In this document: positions 35,517 to 44,924 of the stretch, piece by piece
Layout of the letters: every line of letters begins with the position of its first letter
Numbering within the stretch: the first letter of the stretch is position 1
Assembly: GCA_038745535.1 (NCBI GenBank)
Contig: JBCDLI010000009.1
Span: forward strand, 1 to 61,971
Source of the DNA: JBCDLI01 sp038745535
GTDB lineage: Bacteria > Pseudomonadota > Alphaproteobacteria > Rhizobiales > Rhizobiaceae
Reading direction: 5' to 3'
Length of the DNA stretch: 61,971 nt
The notes under the pieces: model-generated
Databases searched by the model: none
Seen by the model: only the letters and a program-made list of their open reading frames with translations
Told to the model about the DNA's origin: nothing
Position numbers and translations under genes: made by a program

Positions 35517-37318
35517 CCAGACCCGCAGTAATCTGCATCTCTTCATCGACAGAAGAACTCGGCCTGAAGATTGCGAAGCTCATTGATGGAGACGTTCACG
35601 GGCTTTCCAAAAGAGTGAACCGCGTCTGTAGCGTCACCTTTGACGACACCGGAGCGCACCTTCGGACACTCCACAAATCGGGTACTCCGATCATCGCGAT
35701 CATGGCGAGCGGAGCTATCATCCGGCTACTTGCGAATGCGCTTGAAGACAAGCATCAGGAGCCGGCGGTCGTTTCGATCTCTGAGGATGGATCATCCATC
35801 GTACCGCTGCTTGGTGGACACCACGGTGCAAATGATCTCGCGCGAAAGATAGCCGATGCGCTTGATGGTCATGCGGCCATCACGACAGCTGGTGACACGC
35901 GGTTTGGGGTGGCGCTTGACCAGCCTCCGGCTGGATACACACTTAGTAACCCACAGCACGCGAAGGGCTTCATGGCTGATCTTTTGGCCGGGTCGCCGGT
36001 GTCCATTCAGGGTGAGGCGCCATGGCTGGAGGCGAGCGATCTGGCATTTGCCGATGACGAGCAACACCAGCTTATCGTCACGCATCGCAGGACGGAGGGG
36101 AATGCGAAAACGCTGGTTTATCACCCAGCTATTTTACATGTGGGCATCGGCTGCGAACGCGGCGTTGACCCTAAGGAAGTTGAGGCGCTGGTTGAAGACG
36201 TTCTCAAAGAGAATCAGTTGGCAAAAGAGTCACTTAGCGGCATATACTCGATTAAGTTGAAGACTGATGAGTTTGCAATTTATACGCTAAGTCAGTCGCT
36301 TGAGGTGCCCGCACGATTTTTCCATAAGGCAATTCTTGAAGCCGAAACACCTCGCCTCGCGAACCCCTCCGAAACAGTCTTCAATGAAGTGGGCGTGCAC
36401 GGTGTTGCAGAGGGTTCAGCGTTGGCTGCTTCTGGTCCGGACGGTGTTCTGATCGTGGAGAAAACAAAGTCGAACCGGGCGACGATTGCCATTGCGATTT
36501 CGTCGAAGCCGATTGTTGATTTGCCCGGCCAAGCGCGGGGCAGATTATTCGTGGTGGGGATCGGGCCGGGGCAGGACGCATGGCGTTCACCAGAGGTATC
36601 CCGGATGTTGAGCGAGGTGACCGATCTTGTCGGCTATTCGCTCTATCTCGATCTTTTGGGCGATCTCGCGGGTGGCAAACAGCGTCATGATTTTGATCTC
36701 GGTCGAGAAGAGGACCGCGTGCGTCACGCCATGGAATTGGCGGGCGAGGGAAAGACCGTCGCGCTCGTGTGTTCCGGCGATGCAGGCATCTATGCGATGG
36801 CGACGCTTGTCTACGAACTCATCGCAAAGGACGGCGTGACAGATGCCGCAAAGCGGATCGAGGTGATCAATTCACCCGGCATCTCCGCGCTCCAGGCAGC
36901 AGCGGCTCGAGCAGGCGCACCACTCGGTCACGACTTCTGCACGATCTCCCTATCCGACCTTTTGACGCCGTGGGAAGACATCCAGCGGCGTGTCCATACT
37001 GCCGGTGAAGGTGACTTTGTCATCGCGTTTTACAACCCGGTATCGAAGAAACGCCGGACGCAATTAGCCTGGGCCCGAGACGAGCTTTTAAAGCACAGAC
37101 CAGCGAACACGCCCGTGGTTCTCGCAACAAATCTTGGCCGCGACGGTGAAACAGTGAGAACGGTCGCCCTAAGTGATCTGCATGTCGACGATGTAGACAT
37201 GCTAACCGTGGTGATCGTTGGCTCATCAAATACGCAAACTGTTGCGACCGGCGACGGTCAGACGTGGGTCTACACGCCGCGCGGGTATAGCGGCAAACAG
37301 GGAACGCGAATGCAATGA
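35513..37318 (+). CDS. cobJ: CbiG-CobJ fusion: cobalt-precorrin-5A hydrolase-like plus precorrin-3B C17-methyltransferase
   Basis: A 601-residue fusion. Residues about 1-140 match CbiG N (ICISSSTEELGLKI; IMASGAIIRLL; PLLGGHHGAND), 210-330 match CbiG C/CobE (HVGIGCERGVDP and GVAEGSAL), and residues from about 343 are CobJ (FVVGIGPGQ; VCSGDAGIYAM; SLSDLLTPWEDI). CobJ methylates C17 and contracts the ring; CbiG is the ring-opening hydrolase of the anaerobic route. In the CobN-type pathway CobE, a CbiG-C relative, is often present; having both halves fused to CobJ is notable. It overlaps cobM by four bases. Confidence 0.9.
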   Translation: MTRPAVICISSSTEELGLKIAKLIDGDVHGLSKRVNRVCSVTFDDTGAHLRTLHKSGTPIIAIMASGAIIRLLANALEDKHQEPAVVSISEDGSSIVPLLGGHHGANDLARKIADALDGHAAITTAGDTRFGVALDQPPAGYTLSNPQHAKGFMADLLAGSPVSIQGEAPWLEASDLAFADDEQHQLIVTHRRTEGNAKTLVYHPAILHVGIGCERGVDPKEVEALVEDVLKENQLAKESLSGIYSIKLKTDEFAIYTLSQSLEVPARFFHKAILEAETPRLANPSETVFNEVGVHGVAEGSALAASGPDGVLIVEKTKSNRATIAIAISSKPIVDLPGQARGRLFVVGIGPGQDAWRSPEVSRMLSEVTDLVGYSLYLDLLGDLAGGKQRHDFDLGREEDRVRHAMELAGEGKTVALVCSGDAGIYAMATLVYELIAKDGVTDAAKRIEVINSPGISALQAAAARAGAPLGHDFCTISLSDLLTPWEDIQRRVHTAGEGDFVIAFYNPVSKKRRTQLAWARDELLKHRPANTPVVLATNLGRDGETVRTVALSDLHVDDVDMLTVVIVGSSNTQTVATGDGQTWVYTPRGYSGKQGTRMQ

Positions 37319-38091
37319 CTGTTCATTTCATTGGAGCCGGTCCAGGTGCGCCGGACCTCATTACCGTGCGTGGTTTGCGCCTCATTGAGAAGTGCCGGGT
37401 GTGCCTCTATGCGGGTTCACTTGTGCCCGAGGAAGTCGTTGCTGCTGCTCCTAATGATGCACTGGTGATGGATACGGTCTCGATGCATCTCGACGAGATT
37501 ATTGCCGTCATCGAGCAAGCGCACGCTGAGGGTAAGGATGTTGCCCGCGTGCATTCCGGCGACCCGTCCATTTACGGTGCTGTGGCGGAGCAAATGCGTC
37601 GGCTCAAGTCGCTTGGGATTGATTACGATGTCACGCCTGGAGTGCCTGCCTTTGCAGCGGCAGCTGCGCAACTAAAGGCTGAGCTCACACTGCCGGAGAT
37701 TGCGCAGACCGTGATTGCCACGCGAACAGGGATGAAGGCGTCATCCATGCCCGATGGCGAGCAGTTGGAGATACTCGGCCAGTCAAAGGCGACGCTGGCG
37801 ATCCATCTATCGATCCGAAATCTGGATTATATCTACCGCGCGCTTGAACCCTTTTACGGTGCCGATTGTCCTGTGGTGATCGCCTATCGCGTGACTTGGC
37901 CGGATGAATTGTTCATTCGCACCACGCTCGCAGAGATGAAGGCCGAAGTCCGCAAGGCAAAGATCACGCGCACAGCTTTGGTGCTCGTGGGCAAGGTGTT
38001 TGGCGAAGTCGAATTCCGCGACAGCGATCTCTACAACGCAGATTTCAGCCACGTGCTTCGGATTGCTGGAGACAAGGCGAAAACCGCATAG
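37315..38091 (+). CDS. cobM: precorrin-4 C11-methyltransferase
   Basis: A 258-residue tetrapyrrole methylase with VHFIGAGPGAPDLITVRG at the N-terminus and VHSGDPSIYGAVAEQ as the SAM loop. It methylates C11 of precorrin-4. It is the last gene of the coupled run from the DUF429-like gene to cobM; a 105-base gap follows. Confidence 0.95.
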   Translation: MTVHFIGAGPGAPDLITVRGLRLIEKCRVCLYAGSLVPEEVVAAAPNDALVMDTVSMHLDEIIAVIEQAHAEGKDVARVHSGDPSIYGAVAEQMRRLKSLGIDYDVTPGVPAFAAAAAQLKAELTLPEIAQTVIATRTGMKASSMPDGEQLEILGQSKATLAIHLSIRNLDYIYRALEPFYGADCPVVIAYRVTWPDELFIRTTLAEMKAEVRKAKITRTALVLVGKVFGEVEFRDSDLYNADFSHVLRIAGDKAKTA

Positions 38092-38196
38092 CCTGCGCGC
38101 GCATGCCTCTTGCCGAATTGTGACCATGTGGAGATAGCCGTTTTACGGCCATGATTGGCGGTGATGCCACGGTCGTATATTTGATCGGAGATTTTT

Positions 38197-39834
38197 ATGT
38201 TTCGCACGCTTGCCATCGCGCTTTTGTCATTGGTGGCTTCCACCGCAGTGTTTGCCGCTGAATACGAGCCTGACAGCAGGGTTGATGCGGTGACCGTGTT
38301 TCCGTCTGGTGCGCAGGTGACACGGGTCGCGTCCGCAGACTTGGAAGCAGGCGAGCACACGGTGATCGTCGACGATCTGCCGGCGTTCATTGATCCCGCA
38401 AGCGTACGCGTTCGTGGATTGTCTGATGGTGAAGTTGCCATAGGCGGCGTTGATATCCGTTCGGCGGTCTTGAGCGTTGGCATTACGGATATTGAACGAA
38501 GTGAACTTGAGGACGCACTGGCGGAGTTGAATGACACCAACGCTGCGCTGCTCCAACAACTAGAAGACATCAACGCGCGTAGAGACATTGTACAAGCACT
38601 GGTTCGCAATGGTTCTTCGCGCGGCGATGAGGGGGGCATTTCCGCAAATACCATAAGCGACGTGCTGGCCATCATCGCCGATCAGTTAGACCAGTTGAAC
38701 ACAGAAATGGTTGCGACCCGCAAAGAACGCCGCGTGGTTGATGCGGAGATTGAAACGGTGAAGCAGAAGCTTGCATTGTTGGCACCAAGGGAAGAGCAGA
38801 GAACGGTTGTTGAGATCGCGGTATCCTCAACGTCACAAGCGAGCGCTGCATTTGAGATCGAATATGCCGTTCGCGAAGCGGGTTGGCGAGCCGTCTACGA
38901 CGCAGCGCTAGAACTGAATGGTTCCTACGACAACGCGGCATTGGCTTTGACGCGCAGAGCGATGGTCTACCAGCAGACGTCGGAGGAATGGGACGATATT
39001 TCCCTGATGCTCTCTACCGCGCGCCCAACTTCAGCGACGGACGCACCACGGCTTGGTTCCAACGTTATTGATAATCGTCCGGCGGCCGAGCCAAAGTCTG
39101 TGTTAAGTTCCCGCGTGGCACGACAGTCTGAAGACATGGCCATGATGGAAAGCGCGGTCGCTTCACCCGCGCCTATGGTGGAGAAGGCCGCTGCTATGGA
39201 TACGGGCGGCTTTAACACCGAATATTTGATCTCGGGACGTGTCGATATCTCCAATGCTTCAGAGGACAAGTCTGTGCTCATCGGCTCTGTCGAACTTGCG
39301 CCCGAGGTTTCCGCGGTCAGCGTGCCGCGCATTGATCCGACCGCGTACCTGATCGCTGACTTTGAATTGTCGGGCGAGGCGATCTTGCTGCCGGGCGAGG
39401 TGCTGTTGACGCGTGACGGTACGTTTATTGGGCGCGGTTCTATGCCTCTGCTTGCGCCCGGCGAGACCTATCAGTTGGGCTTTGGAAGTGATGATCTGGT
39501 GAAGGTGGAGCGGATAGAAAAGACCCGAAAAAAGGGCGAGACAGGTATCCTCGTTTCATCAAATACCGAATTGCGGGAAGCTGTTGTCAACGTCACCAAC
39601 AATCATGATTTCCAAGTGCTGATCCGCATTGTTGACCGGATGCCGGTCAGTGACCACGAAGACATCGCTATCGAGCCGTTGGCATCAAGTTCGTCGCCAT
39701 CGGAAACAAATCTGGATGGCCGACGCGGCGTGAACGCTTACGATCTGCGCGTTGATGCAGGCGCTGGAATGTCAGTTAATATAGGCTACGAAGTCAGCTG
39801 GCCGGAAGAGATGCAGGTCACACGGATCGATTAA
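38197..39834 (+). CDS. MuiA-family (DUF4139) secreted protein
   Basis: A 545-residue protein with a signal peptide (residues 1-21) and the mucoidy-inhibitor MuiA family pattern: RVDAVTVFPSGAQVTRVA at the N-terminus, a coiled coil (about 85-205) and a beta-rich domain with AGWRAVYDAALELNG, RRAMVYQQTSEEWDDISLMLSTARP and RIVDRMPVSDHEDI. The family is linked to control of exopolysaccharide but its mechanism is unknown. It sits between cobM and cobK and overlaps the end of cobK by four bases on the other strand. Confidence 0.85.
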   Translation: MFRTLAIALLSLVASTAVFAAEYEPDSRVDAVTVFPSGAQVTRVASADLEAGEHTVIVDDLPAFIDPASVRVRGLSDGEVAIGGVDIRSAVLSVGITDIERSELEDALAELNDTNAALLQQLEDINARRDIVQALVRNGSSRGDEGGISANTISDVLAIIADQLDQLNTEMVATRKERRVVDAEIETVKQKLALLAPREEQRTVVEIAVSSTSQASAAFEIEYAVREAGWRAVYDAALELNGSYDNAALALTRRAMVYQQTSEEWDDISLMLSTARPTSATDAPRLGSNVIDNRPAAEPKSVLSSRVARQSEDMAMMESAVASPAPMVEKAAAMDTGGFNTEYLISGRVDISNASEDKSVLIGSVELAPEVSAVSVPRIDPTAYLIADFELSGEAILLPGEVLLTRDGTFIGRGSMPLLAPGETYQLGFGSDDLVKVERIEKTRKKGETGILVSSNTELREAVVNVTNNHDFQVLIRIVDRMPVSDHEDIAIEPLASSSSPSETNLDGRRGVNAYDLRVDAGAGMSVNIGYEVSWPEEMQVTRID

Positions 39835-40535
39835 GATGCGGCCGTGCGCTGGACTATAATCACAGGGATACGAAGAGCGCGTGCAGCCTCGATCTTGGCG
39901 TAGGCGCTTGCACCGCCCGAGTTGCGACACACGATATGTGAGATGCGCTCCTCACGAAGCAGGCACCTTTCTTCACCCGCGGTTTTTGGAGGCGGACCGA
40001 CAATGAGCTTGTACCTCTCAAATGGGATTGCCGTGGTTGGTTCGTCGATCATACGGATGAGGAAAAAGACATCGTCTCTATCAGCGAATTGACTGATATG
40101 TTGCGAGCCCAGCGCGAGCAACACACGCGCATTTTGCGGTATTTGATCTTTCGCGTCCGCGAGCGATGTGACCTCAATCCAGATGTCCTGCGCACTCTTT
40201 TTCCAGGGCGGTCTGGTTCTCACATCAAGTGGAATTTGTGTGATCTCACAGGCGCGTTTTGCGTGTGATGAGATTTGCTCGGCAAACGGATGTGTGGCGT
40301 CCACGACCATAGTGACGTCGTTTCTCGTGATGTATTCCGCGAGGCCAGCCGCGCCGCCAAAGCCGCCGATACGAACTGTCCCTGAAACTGTTTTTGGTTC
40401 CCGCGTGCGTCCGGCGAGGGAGGTGATGACATTGGTAGTACCGTGTATTTCGACGAGCTCGTGAGCAAGCGCAGCCGCCTCCTTGGTACCACCGAGGATC
40501 AGTATTTTGGCCGTGTTTGTCGCACGCTGTGGCAA
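39831..40535 (-). CDS. cobK: precorrin-6A reductase
   Basis: A 234-residue NADPH-dependent reductase with an N-terminal ILILGGTKEAAALAHEL motif, DATHPFAEQISSHA, RPPWK and NSGGASAYAKIEAARAL, which are typical of CobK. It reduces precorrin-6A to precorrin-6B. It is the only corrin gene on the minus strand, with its 3' end touching muiA and its start facing cobA. Confidence 0.95.
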   Translation of the reverse strand: MPQRATNTAKILILGGTKEAAALAHELVEIHGTTNVITSLAGRTREPKTVSGTVRIGGFGGAAGLAEYITRNDVTMVVDATHPFAEQISSHAKRACEITQIPLDVRTRPPWKKSAQDIWIEVTSLADAKDQIPQNARVLLALGSQHISQFADRDDVFFLIRMIDEPTTAIPFERYKLIVGPPPKTAGEERCLLREERISHIVCRNSGGASAYAKIEAARALRIPVIIVQRTAAS

Positions 40536-40818
40536 GGATTTCTCAACTTTTAGGTGGTGATTGGTTGCGACGGGACGGTGCGGTGCTCAAGAGCGCGACT
40601 TGTTGTGATGTGCCTCCCTAAGGACCCAACTCATGTATCGCATGAGCATGATTTTATGATGTAAAGTCAATTGTTTGTGCTGTGTTTCTACATAAATGAT
40701 TCCTATAGTTCACAAGTTGAATCATCTCTAAACGACTTTTCTCCCAATTGCTTTCTGGCGTCCAAATGGTCGGCAGACTATACCGTCGAGATCAAGTTGA
40801 ACGAACAAGGCTGATCGG
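40536..40818. promoter_or_regulatory. divergent cobK/cobA control region with two inverted repeats
   Basis: CTCATG/CATGAG with a 5-nt loop (40630-40646) and ATGATTC/GAATCAT with a 16-nt spacer (40696-40725) lie between cobK and cobA. The second could be a regulator site. I see no cobalamin riboswitch signature here. Confidence 0.4.
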
Positions 40819-41682
40819 GTGGCCTCACATTTTGAACAGGTTGGTGGCGCACTCGACGGGTTGCCGCAATTCGTGCCGGGCCATGTGTGGCTTGTTGGTG
40901 CGGGACCCGGTGACCCCGGCCTGATGACGATACACGCGGTCAACGGTATGCAGCAGGCGGACGTGATTGTGCACGATGCGCTTGTCGACGAGAAATGCCT
41001 TTCGCTGGCGCGCGCAGGTTCGGTTCTTGAGTATGCGGGTAAACGAGGCGGCAGGCCCTCTCCAAAACAGCGCGATATTTCACTCAGGTTGGTTGAGTTG
41101 GCCCGCAGTGGAAAGCGGGTGCTCAGACTAAAAGGTGGCGATCCATTTGTGTTTGGACGCGGCGCGGAAGAGGCGCTTACACTTGCTGACCACGGCATCC
41201 CTTTTCGTATCATCCCCGGCGTCACCGCCGGTATCGGTGGTCTTGCCTATGCGGGTATCCCCGTTACCCACCGCGATGTGAACCAGTGCGTGACATTTCT
41301 GACAGGACACGATGCGCGGGGAATTGTGCCCGACGCAATCGATTGGCAGAGCCTCGCAAAATCGTCTCCGGTCATAGTGATGTACATGGCGATGAAGCAC
41401 ATGGAGACCATCACCTGTCGCCTGTTGGAAGCGGGGCGCAAGGCGGATGAACCAATGGCGTTCGTCTGTGATGCATCAACTGACAGGCAGCGGATTTTAG
41501 AGACGACATTGGGCGGTGCTATCGAGGACCTAGCACGCAGTGAGTTATCGCCGCCTGCGATTGTCGTGCTAGGCGAGGTGATCAACCTTCGAGCCGGGCT
41601 GGATTGGCTCGGTGTGCTGCAACACAATCGTAAACTTGATGGTGATCCGCTGGCGATGAAAGCGCGGCGACAGGCAGTCTAG
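40819..41682 (+). CDS. cobA: uroporphyrinogen-III C-methyltransferase
   Basis: A 287-residue SUMT starting at GTG. VGAGPGDPGLMTIHAVNGMQQADVIVHDALV and LRLKGGDPFVFGRG are the two main signatures. It methylates C2 and C7 of uroporphyrinogen III to give precorrin-2, the branch point between siroheme and cobalamin. The siroheme domain of CysG is absent, so it is the cobalamin-type enzyme. One base separates it from cobB. Confidence 0.95.
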   Translation: MASHFEQVGGALDGLPQFVPGHVWLVGAGPGDPGLMTIHAVNGMQQADVIVHDALVDEKCLSLARAGSVLEYAGKRGGRPSPKQRDISLRLVELARSGKRVLRLKGGDPFVFGRGAEEALTLADHGIPFRIIPGVTAGIGGLAYAGIPVTHRDVNQCVTFLTGHDARGIVPDAIDWQSLAKSSPVIVMYMAMKHMETITCRLLEAGRKADEPMAFVCDASTDRQRILETTLGGAIEDLARSELSPPAIVVLGEVINLRAGLDWLGVLQHNRKLDGDPLAMKARRQAV

Positions 41683-41683
41683 C

Positions 41684-42979
41684 ATGCGAGGTTTTTTGAT
41701 CGCTGCTCCGCACTCTGGCAGTGGAAAAACAGTGGTCACATTGGGGCTGCTTCGCGCGTTTAAAAAAAGGGGCGTGGCGGTGGTCTCTGCGAAAGCGGGG
41801 CCGGACTACATCGATCCCGCGTTTCATGCCGTTGCTAGTAGCGGGACCTGCATCAATCTAGACCCGTGGGCGATGCGTCGTGATCTGCTCGACTGCCTTA
41901 CTGACCGTCATGCCGAAGATGCTGATATGCTCGTTGTGGAAGGGATGATGGGGCTGTTTGACGGCGCAGCCGACGGCACAGGCACTGCAGCAGATTTAGC
42001 AACACGGCTTGGCCTGCCCATTGTTCTTGTCGTCGATGCATCGCGCATGGCGCATTCAATCGCAGCTCTGGTGAACGGTTATGCATTGCACCGGGCCGAT
42101 ATCAACATCGCTGGCGTTATTCTCAATCGTGTCGGCAGCGTGCGACACGAGAAGATGCTTCGTGACGCACTGGCTCCAACTGGAATTGAGGTGCTTGGCG
42201 TCATCTGCCAATATGGTGCACTCGTTCTGCCGGAACGCCATCTGGGTCTTGTTCAGGCGGGAGAGCACGCCGCGCTTGAGAGCTTCATTGAAACGGCTGC
42301 GGCTGAGGTCACGAGCGGCTGTGATCTAAATGCGCTCGCCAGTCTGCCGATTGACGGGAAAAGCGACGTGGACCAACTAAGTTCTGTGCCACCGCTCGGA
42401 CAAAAGATAGCCATTGCAAGAGATCGTGCATTCTCCTTCATTTACCCGCATCTTCTAGACGGTTGGCACGCTGCGGGCGCAGAGGTAGCGTTTTTCTCGC
42501 CGCTCGCTGACGAAGGTCCATCGGGAGACGCGGATGCGGTCTACCTGCCGGGAGGATATCCCGAACTACACGCCACAACGATTGCAAACGCTTCACGCTT
42601 CAAAGCTGGAATGATCAACGCGAGAAATGGTGGTGCGAGCGTTTACGGCGAGTGCGGCGGTTACATGGTGCTGGGTAATGGCATCATGGATGCCGAAGGA
42701 ACGCGTCACGAGATGCTTGGGTTTTTGGACCTTGAGACCAGTTTTGCGGACAGGAAGCGCAACTTGGGTTATCGCCGTTTGACACCGCGCTCCTCAGCCT
42801 TCTTTTGTCACCCGATGACTGCGCATGAATTTCATTACAGCACCGTCATGCATGAGTGCGGTGAACCGCTTTTTGATTATGTTGATGCGACGGGTGAGCA
42901 GAAAGGTGCTGCCGGTTTGATCAGAGACAATGTGGCCGGCTCTTTCATGCATCTCATTGATCTTGCCGAGGACACCTGA
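41684..42979 (+). CDS. cobB: cobyrinic acid a,c-diamide synthase
   Basis: A 431-residue amidotransferase. Residues about 4-20 hold an APHSGSGKT ATPase motif, DGAADGTGTAADLA follows, and the C-terminal glutamine amidotransferase part has YGECGGYMVLG with the nucleophile Cys. It amidates the a and c side chains of hydrogenobyrinic acid. Two bases separate it from cobC. Confidence 0.95.
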   Translation: MRGFLIAAPHSGSGKTVVTLGLLRAFKKRGVAVVSAKAGPDYIDPAFHAVASSGTCINLDPWAMRRDLLDCLTDRHAEDADMLVVEGMMGLFDGAADGTGTAADLATRLGLPIVLVVDASRMAHSIAALVNGYALHRADINIAGVILNRVGSVRHEKMLRDALAPTGIEVLGVICQYGALVLPERHLGLVQAGEHAALESFIETAAAEVTSGCDLNALASLPIDGKSDVDQLSSVPPLGQKIAIARDRAFSFIYPHLLDGWHAAGAEVAFFSPLADEGPSGDADAVYLPGGYPELHATTIANASRFKAGMINARNGGASVYGECGGYMVLGNGIMDAEGTRHEMLGFLDLETSFADRKRNLGYRRLTPRSSAFFCHPMTAHEFHYSTVMHECGEPLFDYVDATGEQKGAAGLIRDNVAGSFMHLIDLAEDT

Positions 42980-42981
42980 GG

Positions 42982-43941
42982 ATGCCTGTTGCGCATGGAG
43001 GCGCGCTGAGCGAGGCCATAACCACCTATGGCGGTGACCGCGCCGACTGGCTTGATTTGTCAACGGGCATCAATCCGACCGCGTATCCCGTGCCGCCGAT
43101 CTCGCCGGAAGCGTGGCAGCGTCTGCCCGACGAAGACTTGGTGCGAAGGTGTGAAGATGCTGCGCGCGCATATTATCATGTTCCCGATGGGGCTTTTTTG
43201 GTCGCGACGCCGGGCACGCAGGCGGCGATCCAATGTCTTGATCGGATTCTGCCCGAAGGTCCGGTGGAAATTGTTGAGCCGTGTTACGGTGAGTATCGCC
43301 ATGTGTTGGTGCACCGCGCGGTCGCCGCAGGTTCGGCTCCTCGCGGAAAGGCAGTTGTTTTCGGGCACCCCAATAATCCCGATGGTAAGACCCATGATTT
43401 GGATGGCTTTTTCGAGTCGTACGAGGTGCTCGTCGCAGACGAGGCCTTCTTCGATGCCGCTCCTGATGATGAGCTTCAGTCTTTTGTGCGATACACCGCC
43501 AGCAATAACGTTCTGGTGCTGAAGTCTTTTGGCAAATTTTTCGGGCTCGCTGGTCTTCGTCTTGGCTTTGCTATCGGGTCTGAAGAAACGGTGGGAAAAA
43601 TCCGGGAGCTGATCGGCCCCTGGGCGGTGCCCGGTCCGGCGCTGGAGGTTGGTACAATGGCATTGGCTGATAAACGCTGGATTTGCGAAACTAGGGCTCG
43701 GTTGCGAAATCAGCGTGAGGCACTGCAGGCCGTCCTACTAAATCACGGGTTTGAGCGAGTGGGTCACACGGACCTGTTTGCAACCGTCCACCGTCACGAT
43801 GCCATTGGTGTTTGCGAGCACTTAGCGCGCCACAAAATCCTTGTCCGCTCGTTCGATTATCAACCGAGTTGGCTGCGGTTCGGCTTGCCCACAGACCAAA
43901 AAGAACTGGCGCGGCTAGACGCTGCTTTGACCTTGCTATGA
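42982..43941 (+). CDS. cobC: CobC, PLP-dependent aminopropanol-arm enzyme
   Basis: A 319-residue class I/II aminotransferase-type protein, as CobC/CobD. LSTGINPTAYPVP, HPNNPDGK, VADEAFFDA and VLKSFGKFFGLAGLRLGF (with the PLP Lys) match. It decarboxylates threonine phosphate to aminopropanol phosphate for the nucleotide loop. Its stop overlaps the cobD start (ATGA). Confidence 0.92.
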   Translation: MPVAHGGALSEAITTYGGDRADWLDLSTGINPTAYPVPPISPEAWQRLPDEDLVRRCEDAARAYYHVPDGAFLVATPGTQAAIQCLDRILPEGPVEIVEPCYGEYRHVLVHRAVAAGSAPRGKAVVFGHPNNPDGKTHDLDGFFESYEVLVADEAFFDAAPDDELQSFVRYTASNNVLVLKSFGKFFGLAGLRLGFAIGSEETVGKIRELIGPWAVPGPALEVGTMALADKRWICETRARLRNQREALQAVLLNHGFERVGHTDLFATVHRHDAIGVCEHLARHKILVRSFDYQPSWLRFGLPTDQKELARLDAALTLL

Positions 43942-44924
43942 TCCACTTCGCCGTCCTATTCGGCGCCCTGCTGCTGGACATGTTGGCTGGTGATGATCAC
44001 TTCGTCTGGCGACGTTTCAAGCATCCCATTGTGCACATTGGAAACCTGATCGGATGGGCAGACAAGCTGCTCAATCGCGAAGAAACGGCGGAGATAACCC
44101 GCGAAAAGCTGGGCGATCTGACCATCGTGGTTTTGATCATCTTTGCGGTCTTGGTTGGACTTGTGCTGGAATGGGCGTTCGCGTTTGCCGGTTGGTTTTC
44201 GCTTGTTTTGGAGGCCTTCTTGGTCTCGGTTTTCCTCGCCCATCGATCATTGATTGATCACGTCAAAGCTGTCGCCGATGGGTTGAAGGATGGTGGCTTA
44301 GAAGAGGGGCGGGCCAAGGTCGCGATGATTGTCGGGCGAGATGTCAAGCAGCTCGATGAAGCGGGTGTTTCTCGCGCGGCAATAGAGAGTTTGGCCGAGA
44401 ACTTTTCTGACGGCGTGATCGCGCCTGCGTTCTGGTATCTCGTTTTCGGCCTGCCCGGAATTTTGGCCTACAAAGTCATCAACACCGCTGATTCCATGGT
44501 TGGTCACATGGATGAACGCTACCGCGCCTTCGGACGCGCATCGGCTAAAATTGACGATCTGGCAAATTGGCTGCCCGCGCGTATGACGGGCATTTTGCTC
44601 TGCCTCTACAGCGATCCGAAGGTGTTCGCGACGGATTGGAAGCGGTTCAAGCGCGCTTGGCGCGTAATGCGCAAGGATGCACACCTTCACCGTTCGCCGA
44701 ACGCTGGCTGGCCCGAGGCTGCTATGGCTGGCCAACTTGATATCGCTCTCGGTGGCCCGCGTTTCTATGCTGGTGGTGTGGTAGCTGACGAGCCATTTTT
44801 GAATGCGGGGGGTAGGGAGGAGATCGGCGAGCGCGATGTGCGTAATGCGATTAAGGTCGTGGAAGAAGCGATTGGTTTGGTCCTGCTCACATTGGTGATC
44901 ATCGCGCTTACTTCATTGACCTAA
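43938..44924 (+). CDS. cobD: adenosylcobinamide-phosphate synthase
   Basis: I chose the ATG at 43938, overlapping the cobC stop by four bases, giving 328 residues. Several membrane helices and family segments (LLLDMLAGDDHFVWRRFKHP, AIESLAENFSDGVIAPAFWY, YKVINTADSMVGHM and SPNAGWPEAAMAGQL) identify CobD/CbiB, which attaches the aminopropanol phosphate to cobyric acid. Its last 12 bases overlap the convergent ABC ATPase gene. Confidence 0.95.
   Translation: MIHFAVLFGALLLDMLAGDDHFVWRRFKHPIVHIGNLIGWADKLLNREETAEITREKLGDLTIVVLIIFAVLVGLVLEWAFAFAGWFSLVLEAFLVSVFLAHRSLIDHVKAVADGLKDGGLEEGRAKVAMIVGRDVKQLDEAGVSRAAIESLAENFSDGVIAPAFWYLVFGLPGILAYKVINTADSMVGHMDERYRAFGRASAKIDDLANWLPARMTGILLCLYSDPKVFATDWKRFKRAWRVMRKDAHLHRSPNAGWPEAAMAGQLDIALGGPRFYAGGVVADEPFLNAGGREEIGERDVRNAIKVVEEAIGLVLLTLVIIALTSLT

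Noticed and set aside
40536..40818. Cobalamin riboswitch before cobA
   Set aside because: No conserved core segments seen; only simple inverted repeats.
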